64,000 nucleotides of DNA from Kaistella solincola. GTDB lineage: Bacteria > Bacteroidota > Bacteroidia > Flavobacteriales > Weeksellaceae. The stretch covers positions 620,001 through 684,000 of the forward strand of contig NZ_JSYK01000003.1 in NCBI RefSeq assembly GCF_000812875.1. The letters are read 5' to 3'. Positions 53,878-62,688 of this stretch are shown here, in pieces. The notes under the pieces were generated by a model, which saw only the letters and a program-made list of their open reading frames with translations, ran no database searches and was not told the DNA's origin. Numbering within the stretch: the stretch's first letter is position 1; each line of letters begins with the position of its first letter. The position numbers and the translations under genes were made by a program.

Positions 53878-56133
53878 TTAAATTTCTACATTCAGTTTCT
53901 CAATCTTTTTCCGGTTTCCGACTACCCACACAATATCATCAAGTTGTAGAACTTCGGAAGATTCGGGGTTTAAGATGCGCTGTTCTCCGCGTCGAATAGC
54001 GATTACTAGACCATCGGTTTTATCACGGATACCGGATTCCTGAATGGTAAGGCCTTTTTTGGCTGAATGATGGTTGATGAGAATTTTCCCGAGTTTGATA
54101 TGATCGATATTTTCTTCCTCGACAATTTGCTGACTGTCAAATACAGGTTTGAAAACCTGAAACTGATCGTCAGTCGCAATTAAACCAACTTTATCATAAG
54201 GCATCAAAACCTGGTGGCGATCAGGTGTATGAATGAGTTTTCCGCCGCGGCGGATGTAGCCAATGTTTATACCATATTTTTCGCGCCATTGAAGTTCTAC
54301 CAAAGGTTTCCCGATATAATCCGCGAGCGGTTTCACTTCCAGTTCAATAATATGAACGTCCCAAGCACCCAAACTTTCTTTGATATTGGAATTTCCGGCA
54401 ATAGAGGTTGAAACGCTTGTTTCCACACTTTCACGGTCATTCAGGTTGGTGATAAATCGTTTTTCCAGGCGGTTGTAAAATCTGTTCAGCCTTTTGGAGA
54501 AAATTACCATTAAAATAATAGCGAGCGGAATGGTGATAAAAAATGAAAGTGAAGTCGAAGCAAAACGGTTCAGGAAAAAACCAAGAATACCAATTCCGAT
54601 TGCAAAACGTACAATTTCTATGATTAAAAGCGGACCGCGATTGTATTTTGTTTTCGTCCAAAGTTCACGATACGCTGACGAACTCGGTCGTTTCACCATT
54701 AAAGCCCATAAAAAAGGTAAGATAAAAAGTATTGGAAGAGAATTTCCGATGATATTTTTCAGGTTGTTGCTATCCAAATTTTCATTAATAGCCGGGATAA
54801 TGAACCTTGCAAAAAGCAAAAATATAGCGACGATTACAATTCCATTAATCACGATAATTCGCGCGTAATTCTTCAGAATTGTTTTCCAGCTGTTTTCAGC
54901 TTGAATATTTTGAGTGTTCGAAGAATATTGGTTAATTCTGTCTATATATTTCGGCGGCACCACTTTTACAATCCAGTTGTACAAAGGTTCCGAAAACTTA
55001 ATTAAATATGGTGTGGTGAAAGTCGTGATAGCGGAAACTCCCACAGCAACAGGAAACAGAAAATCTGATATAACGCCGAGCGAAAGTCCTAATGTTGCCA
55101 CAATGAAGGCAAATTCACCGATTTGCGCCATACTCATTCCGACCTGTATCGACTGTTTTAACGGCTGTCCTGAAAGCAGCGCGCCCAGTGACGAACTGAA
55201 GAGTTTGCCGAACAACGTCAGCAGCGTCACCACGAAAATTGGCCACGCGTACAAAATCATTGCTTCGTAATCGATCATCATTCCGACGGACACGAAAAAT
55301 ACGGCGGCAAACAGGTCTTTCACAGACTTTAAAGTGTGTTCTACTTTTTCTGCTACAGTGGTTTCAGCGATTATTGAACCCATGACAAATGCACCGAGTT
55401 CTGCAGAAAAACCAACTTTTACAGCGATTAAAACCATTCCAAGGCATAAACCAATTGATAAAATCAGCAGGATTTCGTCATCAACCAGCGGTTTTATTTT
55501 TTTTAGTAAAGTCGGAACGAGAAATATCCCAAGAAGAAACCATAAAATAAGGAAAAACAGCAGTTTTACCACGGTAAAAAGAATTTGGGAACCTTCGAAT
55601 TCCTTCGTAACGGCGATGGTTGAAAGCAAAACCATGAGGAGAATGACCACAATATCTTCAACCACCAAAACGCCAAAAACCGTTCGCGCAAAATTCTTCG
55701 TTTTTACACCAAGTTCGTCGAAGGCCCTGATAATAATGGTTGTGGACGAACTGGCAAGCATTCCGCCCAGAAACATACTGTCCATAATGCTCCAGCCGAG
55801 CCAGCGCCCGGTAAAATATCCGGCGACGGTGATGAAGAAAATTTCCACAAAAGCCGTGATAGAGGCGGAGCCACCAACGTTCATCAGTTTTTTAAAGCTG
55901 AATTCGAGGCCGAGGCTGAAGAGGAGAAAAATCACCCCTATTTCTGCCAAAGTTTTAATGTTTGCGCCATCTACAACTGAAGGGAAAATGTTGAGGTTTG
56001 GACTTACAAGAAAACCTGCGATAATGTAACCTAGAACCAGCGGCTGCTTGATTTTCCGGAAAATAATCACGACAAATGCCGCAACAATTAGTATCAATGC
56101 TAAGTCTTCAATCAACTTCGGTAAATGTCCCAT
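53878..56133 (-). CDS. CPA2 cation:proton antiporter with RCK C-terminal domain
   Basis: 751 aa. A 12-13-helix exchanger domain (QPLVLGYIIAGFLVSPNL, FLLFSLGLEFSFKKL, GMLASSSTTIIIRAF, GFSAELGAFVMGSIIAET, SMAQIGEFAFIVATLGL), then a further hydrophobic block and a C-terminal TrkA_C domain (LVIAIRRGEQRILNPESSEVL, DIVWVVGNRKKIEKL). KefB/YjbQ-like; likely K+ or Na+ for H+. ATG 56133 (MGHLPKLIEDLALIL) is preferred; 56160 would add nine residues. Confidence 0.9.
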   Translation of the reverse strand: MGHLPKLIEDLALILIVAAFVVIIFRKIKQPLVLGYIIAGFLVSPNLNIFPSVVDGANIKTLAEIGVIFLLFSLGLEFSFKKLMNVGGSASITAFVEIFFITVAGYFTGRWLGWSIMDSMFLGGMLASSSTTIIIRAFDELGVKTKNFARTVFGVLVVEDIVVILLMVLLSTIAVTKEFEGSQILFTVVKLLFFLILWFLLGIFLVPTLLKKIKPLVDDEILLILSIGLCLGMVLIAVKVGFSAELGAFVMGSIIAETTVAEKVEHTLKSVKDLFAAVFFVSVGMMIDYEAMILYAWPIFVVTLLTLFGKLFSSSLGALLSGQPLKQSIQVGMSMAQIGEFAFIVATLGLSLGVISDFLFPVAVGVSAITTFTTPYLIKFSEPLYNWIVKVVPPKYIDRINQYSSNTQNIQAENSWKTILKNYARIIVINGIVIVAIFLLFARFIIPAINENLDSNNLKNIIGNSLPILFILPFLWALMVKRPSSSAYRELWTKTKYNRGPLLIIEIVRFAIGIGILGFFLNRFASTSLSFFITIPLAIILMVIFSKRLNRFYNRLEKRFITNLNDRESVETSVSTSIAGNSNIKESLGAWDVHIIELEVKPLADYIGKPLVELQWREKYGINIGYIRRGGKLIHTPDRHQVLMPYDKVGLIATDDQFQVFKPVFDSQQIVEEENIDHIKLGKILINHHSAKKGLTIQESGIRDKTDGLVIAIRRGEQRILNPESSEVLQLDDIVWVVGNRKKIEKLNVEI

Positions 56134-56276
56134 CTTTCGTAAAAATCTGTATTTTCCCAAAAATACTGAAATGGATCAGCTTTTCAAAGCATTTTTAGTA
56201 TTTATAAAAGGAAATTTAGCTTGCGGAACTTTCTACAAATTATTTTTAAATTATACTTTCGAAAAGCATTAAGCAA

Positions 56277-56480
56277 AAATTTGGAAAAAAATGCCTTTTA
56301 AGCGGCGAATTTTTCAAAAAACGATTTGTGAAGTTTAGTAGAAGCAGAAATTAAAATTCGAAAAAAATGCCATTAGAGCGGCGAATTTTTTTCTTATTCA
56401 AATCAGCAAGATTTAATAAAAATCAGCAAGTAAAATTTGAAAAAAACATGCCTTTTAGCGGTGAATTTTTTCTTCATTTA
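56277..56480. repeat. Three tandem ~78-bp units carrying the short hairpin motif
   Basis: AATT(T/C)G(A/G)AAAAAAATGCC, TTTTAAGCGGCGAATTTTT recurs near 56280, 56358 and 56437 (spacing ~78-79), with a decaying match between the units. It accounts for much of the 407-base gap; 56134-56276 holds no feature. Confidence 0.7.
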
Positions 56481-56486
56481 AATTAA

Positions 56487-56516
56487 ATAAAAAAAAACGC
56501 CCCGAAATTCGGGGCG
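56487..56516 (-). terminator. Terminator of the beta-oxidation operon
   Basis: CGCCCCGAA / TTCGGGGCG stem; the A-run on the plus strand gives a T-tract on the minus strand, 25 bases past the acyl-CoA dehydrogenase stop. Confidence 0.92.
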
Positions 56517-56540
56517 CCTCTCCACATGTTCAAACTATTT

Positions 56541-58328
56541 CTAGTAAGATCCTTTTTCCACGAAATGCGCTGCAATTTTTTCGGTAAGTGCAACCACATT
56601 TGGCATATTGGTATATTTTGTAAATCTGCGCAGTCCGGAAAGCATCATGCGCTGCTCGTCGCCTTCCGCGAAAGAAACAATTCCTTCTTTTGCCGCAGCG
56701 GTAATAGCTTCGACAGCTTTGTAAAGATTTAAGCGCGCCATTGAAGCCTCAACAGAATCGGTGTCGAAATGTTTTTCGGCACGTAAAACTGCTGATTCTG
56801 CCATATAAATCTGGTTTAGAATTTCCGAAGCGTTCAGTAGCAAATGCTGCTGTTTTTCGATTTCCATCATGTACTTCTGAAGCGCCGCGCCGGCAACCAT
56901 CAAAAATACTTTTTTCAGATTGTGGATAATTGCTTTTTCTTCGGACATATAAGCGGAATAATCCGGAACTTCGAAAGACGGAATCCCCATCAGTTCTTTA
57001 CCGATTGCCATGGCAGGTTTCAGTAAATCAAGCTCGCCTTTCATGGTTTTTTTGATCAACATTCCTACAGCAAGAAGTCGGTTGATTTCATTAGTTCCTT
57101 CGTAAATTCTGCTGATTCTGGAATCTCTCCAAGCTGCTTCCATCGGAGCATCTTCTGAAAAGCCCATTCCACCATAAATCTGAATTCCTTCGTCTGCGAT
57201 ATGTTGTGTCAAATCTGAAACATAAACTTTCAAAATTGAACATTCTACCGCATATTCTGCCAAAGCGCTCAATTCCGCTTCTGCGTGGGACATTCCGCTG
57301 GAAATGAATTCTTCAATTTTATCTTCTACATTTTTAGCGGCTCTGTAAGCTCCTGCTTCAGAAACGAAAATTCCTGTGGACATTTCGGCAATCTTCTTAC
57401 GTATCGCGCCAAATGTGGATATAGAAACGCCGAATTGTTTTCTTTCATTCGCATAGTTGATTGCCAATGATGTGATTCTTCTCTGCCCGTCAATATTTGC
57501 TGCTGCTAATTTGATACGGCCTGCGTTCAGTGCATTGATCGCGATTTTGAAACCGTTGTTTCTTTCGCCCAATAAATTTCCTACCGGAACTTTCATATCA
57601 TTAAAGAAAACCTGGCGGGTAGAAGAGGAGCGAATTCCTAATTTGTGTTCTTCTTCACCCATTGTCATGCTGTTTGGATCTTCCAGTTCCGAACGGTTGA
57701 TGACAAATCCGGTAATATTTTTGTCGTCATCAATTTTCGCGAAGAAGGTAAATGTGTCTGCAAAACCTGCATTTGAAATCCACATTTTTTGTCCGTTGAT
57801 GATGTAATGTTTTCCGTCTTCAGAAAGTTTTGCTCTCGTTTTACCTGAATTGGCATCAGATCCTGCATCGGGTTCTGTTAAACAATACGCGCCAAATTTT
57901 TCACCTGTTGCTAAGGCGGGCAGATATTTTTGTTTCAACTCTTCTGTTCCATATAAAAGGATAGGCAGCGTTCCAATTCCGGTGTGCGCGCCATAAGCTG
58001 TCGCCAGAGAACCGTTTGCGCCGGAAACCGCATCACAAACCAACATGGTACTTACGAATCCCATTCCCAGACCGCCATACTCTTCGGGAACTGCAATCCC
58101 CAAAGTTCCCATTTCGCCTAATTTGCTCATGGTTTCTTCGGTTAAAGCGTAATCTTTTTTCTCGAAACGCTCTCGGTATGGAATGACGTCTCTTTCTATA
58201 AATTCAGTTACCGATTCACGAAGCATTTTTTGCTCTTCGGACAGTTCTTCTAAACTGAATACTTCTTGCGCAGGAATATCTTTGATGATGAATTCACCGC
58301 CTTTTAAAATTGTTTGTGTATCGCTCAT
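56541..58328 (-). CDS. Acyl-CoA dehydrogenase, VLCAD-like with C-terminal extension
   Basis: 595 aa, ~200 longer than short/medium-chain enzymes. FAD/substrate motifs YCLTEPDAGSDANSGKT, KMWISNAGFADTF, the helix AERKQFGV-like NERKQFGVSIS, and the catalytic Glu in RIYEGTNEINRLL. The extra C-terminal domain is mostly helical. It makes the trans-2,3 double bond in acyl-CoA and passes electrons to ETF. Last gene of the marR-fadB-fadA unit, 139 bases behind fadA. Confidence 0.93.
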   Translation of the reverse strand: MSDTQTILKGGEFIIKDIPAQEVFSLEELSEEQKMLRESVTEFIERDVIPYRERFEKKDYALTEETMSKLGEMGTLGIAVPEEYGGLGMGFVSTMLVCDAVSGANGSLATAYGAHTGIGTLPILLYGTEELKQKYLPALATGEKFGAYCLTEPDAGSDANSGKTRAKLSEDGKHYIINGQKMWISNAGFADTFTFFAKIDDDKNITGFVINRSELEDPNSMTMGEEEHKLGIRSSSTRQVFFNDMKVPVGNLLGERNNGFKIAINALNAGRIKLAAANIDGQRRITSLAINYANERKQFGVSISTFGAIRKKIAEMSTGIFVSEAGAYRAAKNVEDKIEEFISSGMSHAEAELSALAEYAVECSILKVYVSDLTQHIADEGIQIYGGMGFSEDAPMEAAWRDSRISRIYEGTNEINRLLAVGMLIKKTMKGELDLLKPAMAIGKELMGIPSFEVPDYSAYMSEEKAIIHNLKKVFLMVAGAALQKYMMEIEKQQHLLLNASEILNQIYMAESAVLRAEKHFDTDSVEASMARLNLYKAVEAITAAAKEGIVSFAEGDEQRMMLSGLRRFTKYTNMPNVVALTEKIAAHFVEKGSY

Positions 58329-58467
58329 TATTTGTAATTTTAAATTTTAGATTATAGATTTTAAATTAGATTCGCTGTTATAATTTTTCAGATGTAGTTT
58401 TAAAGATTCAGATTGTCTTCTTTATTGCTCATTTCATCTAAAATTTATAATTTAAAATCTAGACTTT

Positions 58468-59652
58468 TTACAGAAGTTCAAAAATACTCGCTGCCCCTTG
58501 GCCTGTACCTACGCACATCGTCACCATTCCGTATTTCATGTTGCCGCGTTTCCTCATCTCGTCGAGAAGCTGAACGGTCAGTTTCGTTCCGGTGCAGCCG
58601 AGCGGATGACCCAGAGCGATGGCGCCGCCGTTGACATTTAAAATATCCGGATTTAAACCAAGTTCCTTTTTAAGTGCGACAGATTGTGAAGCAAAAGCTT
58701 CGTTTAGCTCAATCAAGTCGATGTCTTTTAAGTCTAAACCTGCCTGTTTTAATGCCTTTGGAACGGCATATAGAGGTCCCATTCCCATGATGCGTGGTTC
58801 TAAACCTGCCGCTGCATAAGCAACAAGTCTTGCTTCAGGTTCGAGACCTAATTCTTTCACCATTTCTTCGGACATTACAATTACGAATGCAGCGCCATCA
58901 CTCATTTGCGAAGAATTTCCCGCAGTAACTGATCCGCCGTTTGCGAAAACCGGACGCAGTTTTGCTAAACCTTCTAAACTTGTATCTTTTCTCGGGCCTT
59001 CATCAACCGAAAAATCGAATTTTTTGGTCTGCATTTTCTGGTTTTCATCCAGAAAATTGTATTCAACCGGAATTGGGACGATTTGATCTTTAAATCTTCC
59101 TGTTTCGTTTGCTTTTAAAGCTTTTTGATGGGAGTCATAAGAAAATTGATCCTGCTCTTCTCGGGAGATTTTGTATTGGTTTGCGACTTCTTCGGCGGTG
59201 TAACCCATTCCCCAATAATAATCGGGATTGGATTTTGCCATATCGCTTTCCGGAACCGGCTTGTAACCGCCCATCGGGATATATGACATGGATTCTGTTC
59301 CACCGGCGATAATACAGTCCGCCATTCCGGCCTGGATTTTAGCGGACGCAATTGCAATGGCTTCGGAACCCGAAGCGCAATATCTGTTCACGGTAACGCC
59401 GGGAACCTGATCCGTATTTAACCCCATTAAGGAAATTAATCGCGCCACGTTCAGACCTTGTTCGGCTTCCGGCATCGCATTTCCGACGATTAAATCATCA
59501 ATTCTGTTTTTATCGAGTTGCGGCACGGCAGTCATTAGTTTTTCTATGACCGTTGCCGCCATGACGTCGGGACGTGTGAATCTCAAACTTCCTTTTGGCG
59601 CTTTGCCAACGGCCGTTCTAAAACCCTTTATTATATATGCTTGTCTTGACAT
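58468..59652 (-). CDS. fadA: Acetyl-CoA C-acyltransferase (thiolase)
   Basis: 394 aa. Nucleophile Cys in NRYCASGSEAIAIA near residue 89, NEAFASQSVALK, the His in GGAIALGHPLGCTGTK and the second Cys in CVGTGQGAAS. It splits 3-ketoacyl-CoA in the last step of beta-oxidation. ATG at 59652 (MSRQAYIIKGFRT) is chosen; upstream in-frame codons overlap the fadB end. 17 bases after fadB. Confidence 0.95.
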   Translation of the reverse strand: MSRQAYIIKGFRTAVGKAPKGSLRFTRPDVMAATVIEKLMTAVPQLDKNRIDDLIVGNAMPEAEQGLNVARLISLMGLNTDQVPGVTVNRYCASGSEAIAIASAKIQAGMADCIIAGGTESMSYIPMGGYKPVPESDMAKSNPDYYWGMGYTAEEVANQYKISREEQDQFSYDSHQKALKANETGRFKDQIVPIPVEYNFLDENQKMQTKKFDFSVDEGPRKDTSLEGLAKLRPVFANGGSVTAGNSSQMSDGAAFVIVMSEEMVKELGLEPEARLVAYAAAGLEPRIMGMGPLYAVPKALKQAGLDLKDIDLIELNEAFASQSVALKKELGLNPDILNVNGGAIALGHPLGCTGTKLTVQLLDEMRKRGNMKYGMVTMCVGTGQGAASIFELL

Positions 59653-59669
59653 TTCTAAAATTTTTAAAA

Positions 59670-62063
59670 TTAATTTCTCAATGGTTTTCCTTTCGTCAAC
59701 ATAAACTGAATTCTTTCCAAAGTTTTTCTTTCGCCGCAAAGCTGTAAGAAAGTTTCTCGTTCAAGATTCAATAAATATTGTTCGGTGACAACGGTTGGTT
59801 CCGAAAGGTTACCACCTACAAGAACGTTGGCTAATTTATCCGCGATTAGTTTATCGTGTTCCGAAATATATTTTCCGGTTAACATTTGGTCTGTTCCAAC
59901 CAGGAACATTCCCAGCGCGTCGCGACCTAAAACTTTTACTTTCTGTTCAATTGGCTGTGTATAACCGTGTTCTGCTAAACTTAAAGCCAGCATTTTTGCA
60001 GTTTTAATCTGGCGGTTTTTGTTTACCACCACGATGTCTTTATGGTCTTCCAAAATTCCCATGTCGTAAGCTTCGTAGGCTGAAGTCGCTACCTTTCCCA
60101 TCGCGATGTTCATGAACATATCGCGTAATCTGTTGTTTTTAACATCATCAGAGTGGAATTCTCTTGAAACTCTCAGCGCCATTTCTTTGGTGCCACCACC
60201 GCCGGGAATTACACCAACTCCGGTTTCCACCAAGCCGATATAGGTTTCAGCTGCTGCAACAACGCGATCTGCGTGCATCGTCATTTCGCAACCACCACCA
60301 AGTGTCATTCCGTGTGGTGCAACGATGACAGGAACTGAGGAATAACGAACGCGCATCATCGATTTCTGGAAGTAGGCGATTGCCATATTCAAATCATCCC
60401 AATCCTGATCGATTGCCATCATTAAAATCATGGCTAAATTGGCTCCGACGGAGAAATTTGCGCCTTGATTTCCGATTACCAAACCGTCATAATCTTTTTC
60501 GGCGAGGTCGATTGCGCGGTTCAAACCGTCCAAAACTTCACCGCCAAGCGAATTCATTTTCGACCGAATTTCAAAATTGATGATTCCGTCGCCTAAATCC
60601 TGAATCGCAGAACCGGAATTGCTCCAAAGCGTTTTGTTTTTTCTGATATTATCTAAAATGATGAAATCTTCCTGTCCCGGAATATTGGTGTAATTGCCGG
60701 AATTTTTATCGAAGTAAATGCTTTGACCTTCCTCATTAACTTTATAGAAAGATTCTACATTTCTTACCCAGTCCGAAACTTCATAACCGGCTTCCTTGGC
60801 AAGTTCAATTCCTTTTTGAACGCCAACAGCATCCCAAATTTCGAAAGGACCATTTTCCCAACCGAAACCAGCACGCATCGCATCATCAATTTTGTAAACT
60901 TCATCAGAAATTTCCGGAACTTTATGCGAAACATACGCGAACAAAGCACCAAGTGATTTTCGGTATAATTCTGCAGCCTTATCTTTTCCGCCGATGAGAA
61001 CTTTAAATCGGTCGATCGGTTTATCGATATTTTTTGTCAGCTCCAGCGTTGGAAATTCAGACTTTCCCTGAAGTTCGTACTCCATGGTGTCTAAATTCAG
61101 CCCATGAATTTCCGATTTACCTTCCGCGTTTTTAATTTTTTTGTAGAAACCTTGTTGAGATTTAGAACCCAACCATTTGTTTTCTACCATTTGCTGTACG
61201 TAATCCGGAAGTTTGAAAACGTCGTAATATTCGGTCGCTTCCATATTACTTTCACGAACGCCGTTCGCAACCATGACCAAAGTATCCAGTCCAACTACAT
61301 CTGCAGTTCGGAAAGTTGCAGATTTTGGTCGGCCAATAATTGGTCCGGTAAGTTTATCAATATCAGAAACGCTTAAGCCTAAACCTTTAATCTCATGCAG
61401 CAAATTCATCATCGAAAAAACACCGATTCTGTTCGCAATAAATGCCGGCGTGTCTTTCGCTAAAACCGTGGTTTTTCCCAGAAATTTTGCCCCATATTCC
61501 ATGTAAAATTTAATAATTTCAGGATCAGTTTCGGGCGTTGGAATAACTTCTAAAAGTGGCAAATAACGAACTGGATTAAAGAAATGCGTTCCCGCAAAAT
61601 ATTTTTTGAAATCTTCGCTGCGTCCTTCAATTAAAAAATGAATCGGAATTCCGGAAGTGTTTGAAGAAACCAAAGTTCCCGGTTTTCTGTGCTGTTCAAT
61701 TTTCTCATAAACCGATTTTTTGATGTCGAGTCTTTCCACCACAACTTCAATAATCCAATCGGTTTTTTTAATTTTTTCCAAATCATCATCGAAATTCCCG
61801 ACCGTAATTCTCTCCGCAAATTTCGGTGAATACAAAAGCGCCGGACTGGATTTCTGTAATTTCACAAAATTCTCTGTCGCAATTCTGTTTCTTACAATTT
61901 TATCATCTTTGGTCAGACCTTTTTTCAGCTCTGCTTCGGTCAGTTCAAAAGGAATAATATCCAGCAAAAGCACCTGAACACCGATGTTGGCGAAATGTGC
62001 GGCAATACCGGACCCCATAATTCCTGAACCGAGAACCGTTACGTGTTTAATTCGTCGTTTCAT
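59670..62063 (-). CDS. fadB: Bifunctional 3-hydroxyacyl-CoA dehydrogenase / enoyl-CoA hydratase
   Basis: 797 aa. The NAD-binding VLGSGIMGSGIAAHFANIG sits at residues 10-28, so the dehydrogenase comes first, its C-terminal domains follow (IANRIGVFSMMNLLHE), and the hydratase/isomerase domain is last (NFSVGANLAM, GMTLGGGCEMTMHADR, VETGVGVIPGGGGTKEM). This order is the reverse of E. coli FadB and is like Bacillus FadN. Both active-site sets look intact. Six bases after marR. Confidence 0.94.
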   Translation of the reverse strand: MKRRIKHVTVLGSGIMGSGIAAHFANIGVQVLLLDIIPFELTEAELKKGLTKDDKIVRNRIATENFVKLQKSSPALLYSPKFAERITVGNFDDDLEKIKKTDWIIEVVVERLDIKKSVYEKIEQHRKPGTLVSSNTSGIPIHFLIEGRSEDFKKYFAGTHFFNPVRYLPLLEVIPTPETDPEIIKFYMEYGAKFLGKTTVLAKDTPAFIANRIGVFSMMNLLHEIKGLGLSVSDIDKLTGPIIGRPKSATFRTADVVGLDTLVMVANGVRESNMEATEYYDVFKLPDYVQQMVENKWLGSKSQQGFYKKIKNAEGKSEIHGLNLDTMEYELQGKSEFPTLELTKNIDKPIDRFKVLIGGKDKAAELYRKSLGALFAYVSHKVPEISDEVYKIDDAMRAGFGWENGPFEIWDAVGVQKGIELAKEAGYEVSDWVRNVESFYKVNEEGQSIYFDKNSGNYTNIPGQEDFIILDNIRKNKTLWSNSGSAIQDLGDGIINFEIRSKMNSLGGEVLDGLNRAIDLAEKDYDGLVIGNQGANFSVGANLAMILMMAIDQDWDDLNMAIAYFQKSMMRVRYSSVPVIVAPHGMTLGGGCEMTMHADRVVAAAETYIGLVETGVGVIPGGGGTKEMALRVSREFHSDDVKNNRLRDMFMNIAMGKVATSAYEAYDMGILEDHKDIVVVNKNRQIKTAKMLALSLAEHGYTQPIEQKVKVLGRDALGMFLVGTDQMLTGKYISEHDKLIADKLANVLVGGNLSEPTVVTEQYLLNLERETFLQLCGERKTLERIQFMLTKGKPLRN

Positions 62064-62069
62064 TGATTT

Positions 62070-62522
62070 TTATTTTTTGTTATTTAATTCGTTTGCAATT
62101 TTCAAGATGTCGTTCATTACGTTTTTAAAAATTTCCAGCTTTTCAGCCGGTATTTTTTCTGCAACTTTTTTATTAAAGGTTACCACCGCGTCTTTTGAAA
62201 GATTTCGTGAATTCAAACCTTTTTCGGTGAGTTTTATAATAACTTCGCGTTTATCGGTGGTGGTTTTCTCTTTGTAGATGTAGCCGTTGTCTTCCAAAAG
62301 CTTAATGATTCGCGTCAGCGAAGTAGGCTCAATCGCCATTTTCGGTCCGAGATTCGTGCTTCTCGTACCGTCTTTCGGATCGATTTTTAAAAGGGTAAGC
62401 GCCTGTACGGCGGTCGCGTCGTGATCTTGCGCCAATTCCGAATACATTTTCGAAACGGCAAGCCAAGTAGATTTCAAAATAAGATCTACATTTTCAACTT
62501 TATCAGCAGTAGGTTTGTTCAT
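62070..62522 (-). CDS. MarR-family transcriptional regulator
   Basis: 150 aa. Winged helix near residues 45-110: LTLLKIDPKDGTRSTNLGPKMAIEPTSLTRIIKLLEDNGYI with the wing KTTTDKREVIIKLTEKG. First gene of the beta-oxidation operon. Two inverted copies of an 18-base near-palindrome lie upstream, one overlapping its promoter, so autoregulation with an acyl-CoA-type signal is a natural guess. Confidence 0.9.
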   Translation of the reverse strand: MNKPTADKVENVDLILKSTWLAVSKMYSELAQDHDATAVQALTLLKIDPKDGTRSTNLGPKMAIEPTSLTRIIKLLEDNGYIYKEKTTTDKREVIIKLTEKGLNSRNLSKDAVVTFNKKVAEKIPAEKLEIFKNVMNDILKIANELNNKK

Positions 62523-62546
62523 AATATCTTAATACCTGGTTTAATC

Positions 62547-62554
62547 CAAAGATA
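62547..62554 (-). promoter_or_regulatory. -7 box (TATCTTTG) of the marR-fad operon
   Basis: TAnnTTTG match on the minus strand, 24 bases before the marR start codon, with operator A directly upstream. Confidence 0.6.
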
Positions 62555-62559
62555 GAAAA

Positions 62560-62577
62560 TATTATGCATGCATAGTA
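62560..62577. promoter_or_regulatory. MarR operator candidate A
   Basis: TATTATGCATGCATAGTA around the palindrome TATGCATGCATA, between the -7 and the expected -33 region. Confidence 0.75.
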
Positions 62578-62643
62578 TATCGCTGAAGTTAATAATTTGT
62601 TAAATGTTGATGCTCAGCGTTTTAATCGATATGATTTGCATAG

Positions 62644-62661
62644 TACTATGCATGCATAATA
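62644..62661. promoter_or_regulatory. MarR operator candidate B
   Basis: TACTATGCATGCATAATA, the exact reverse complement of site A over all 18 bases; centres are 84 bp apart. Confidence 0.75.
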
Positions 62662-62688
62662 CTTTAAAAATGCTGAAAAAATCAAGTA

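Noticed and set aside
55334..56029. 231-codon ORF antisense to the CPA2 antiporter gene
   Set aside because: It is a frame shadow of membrane-protein codons, with Thr/Ser-rich low-complexity translation and no family features.
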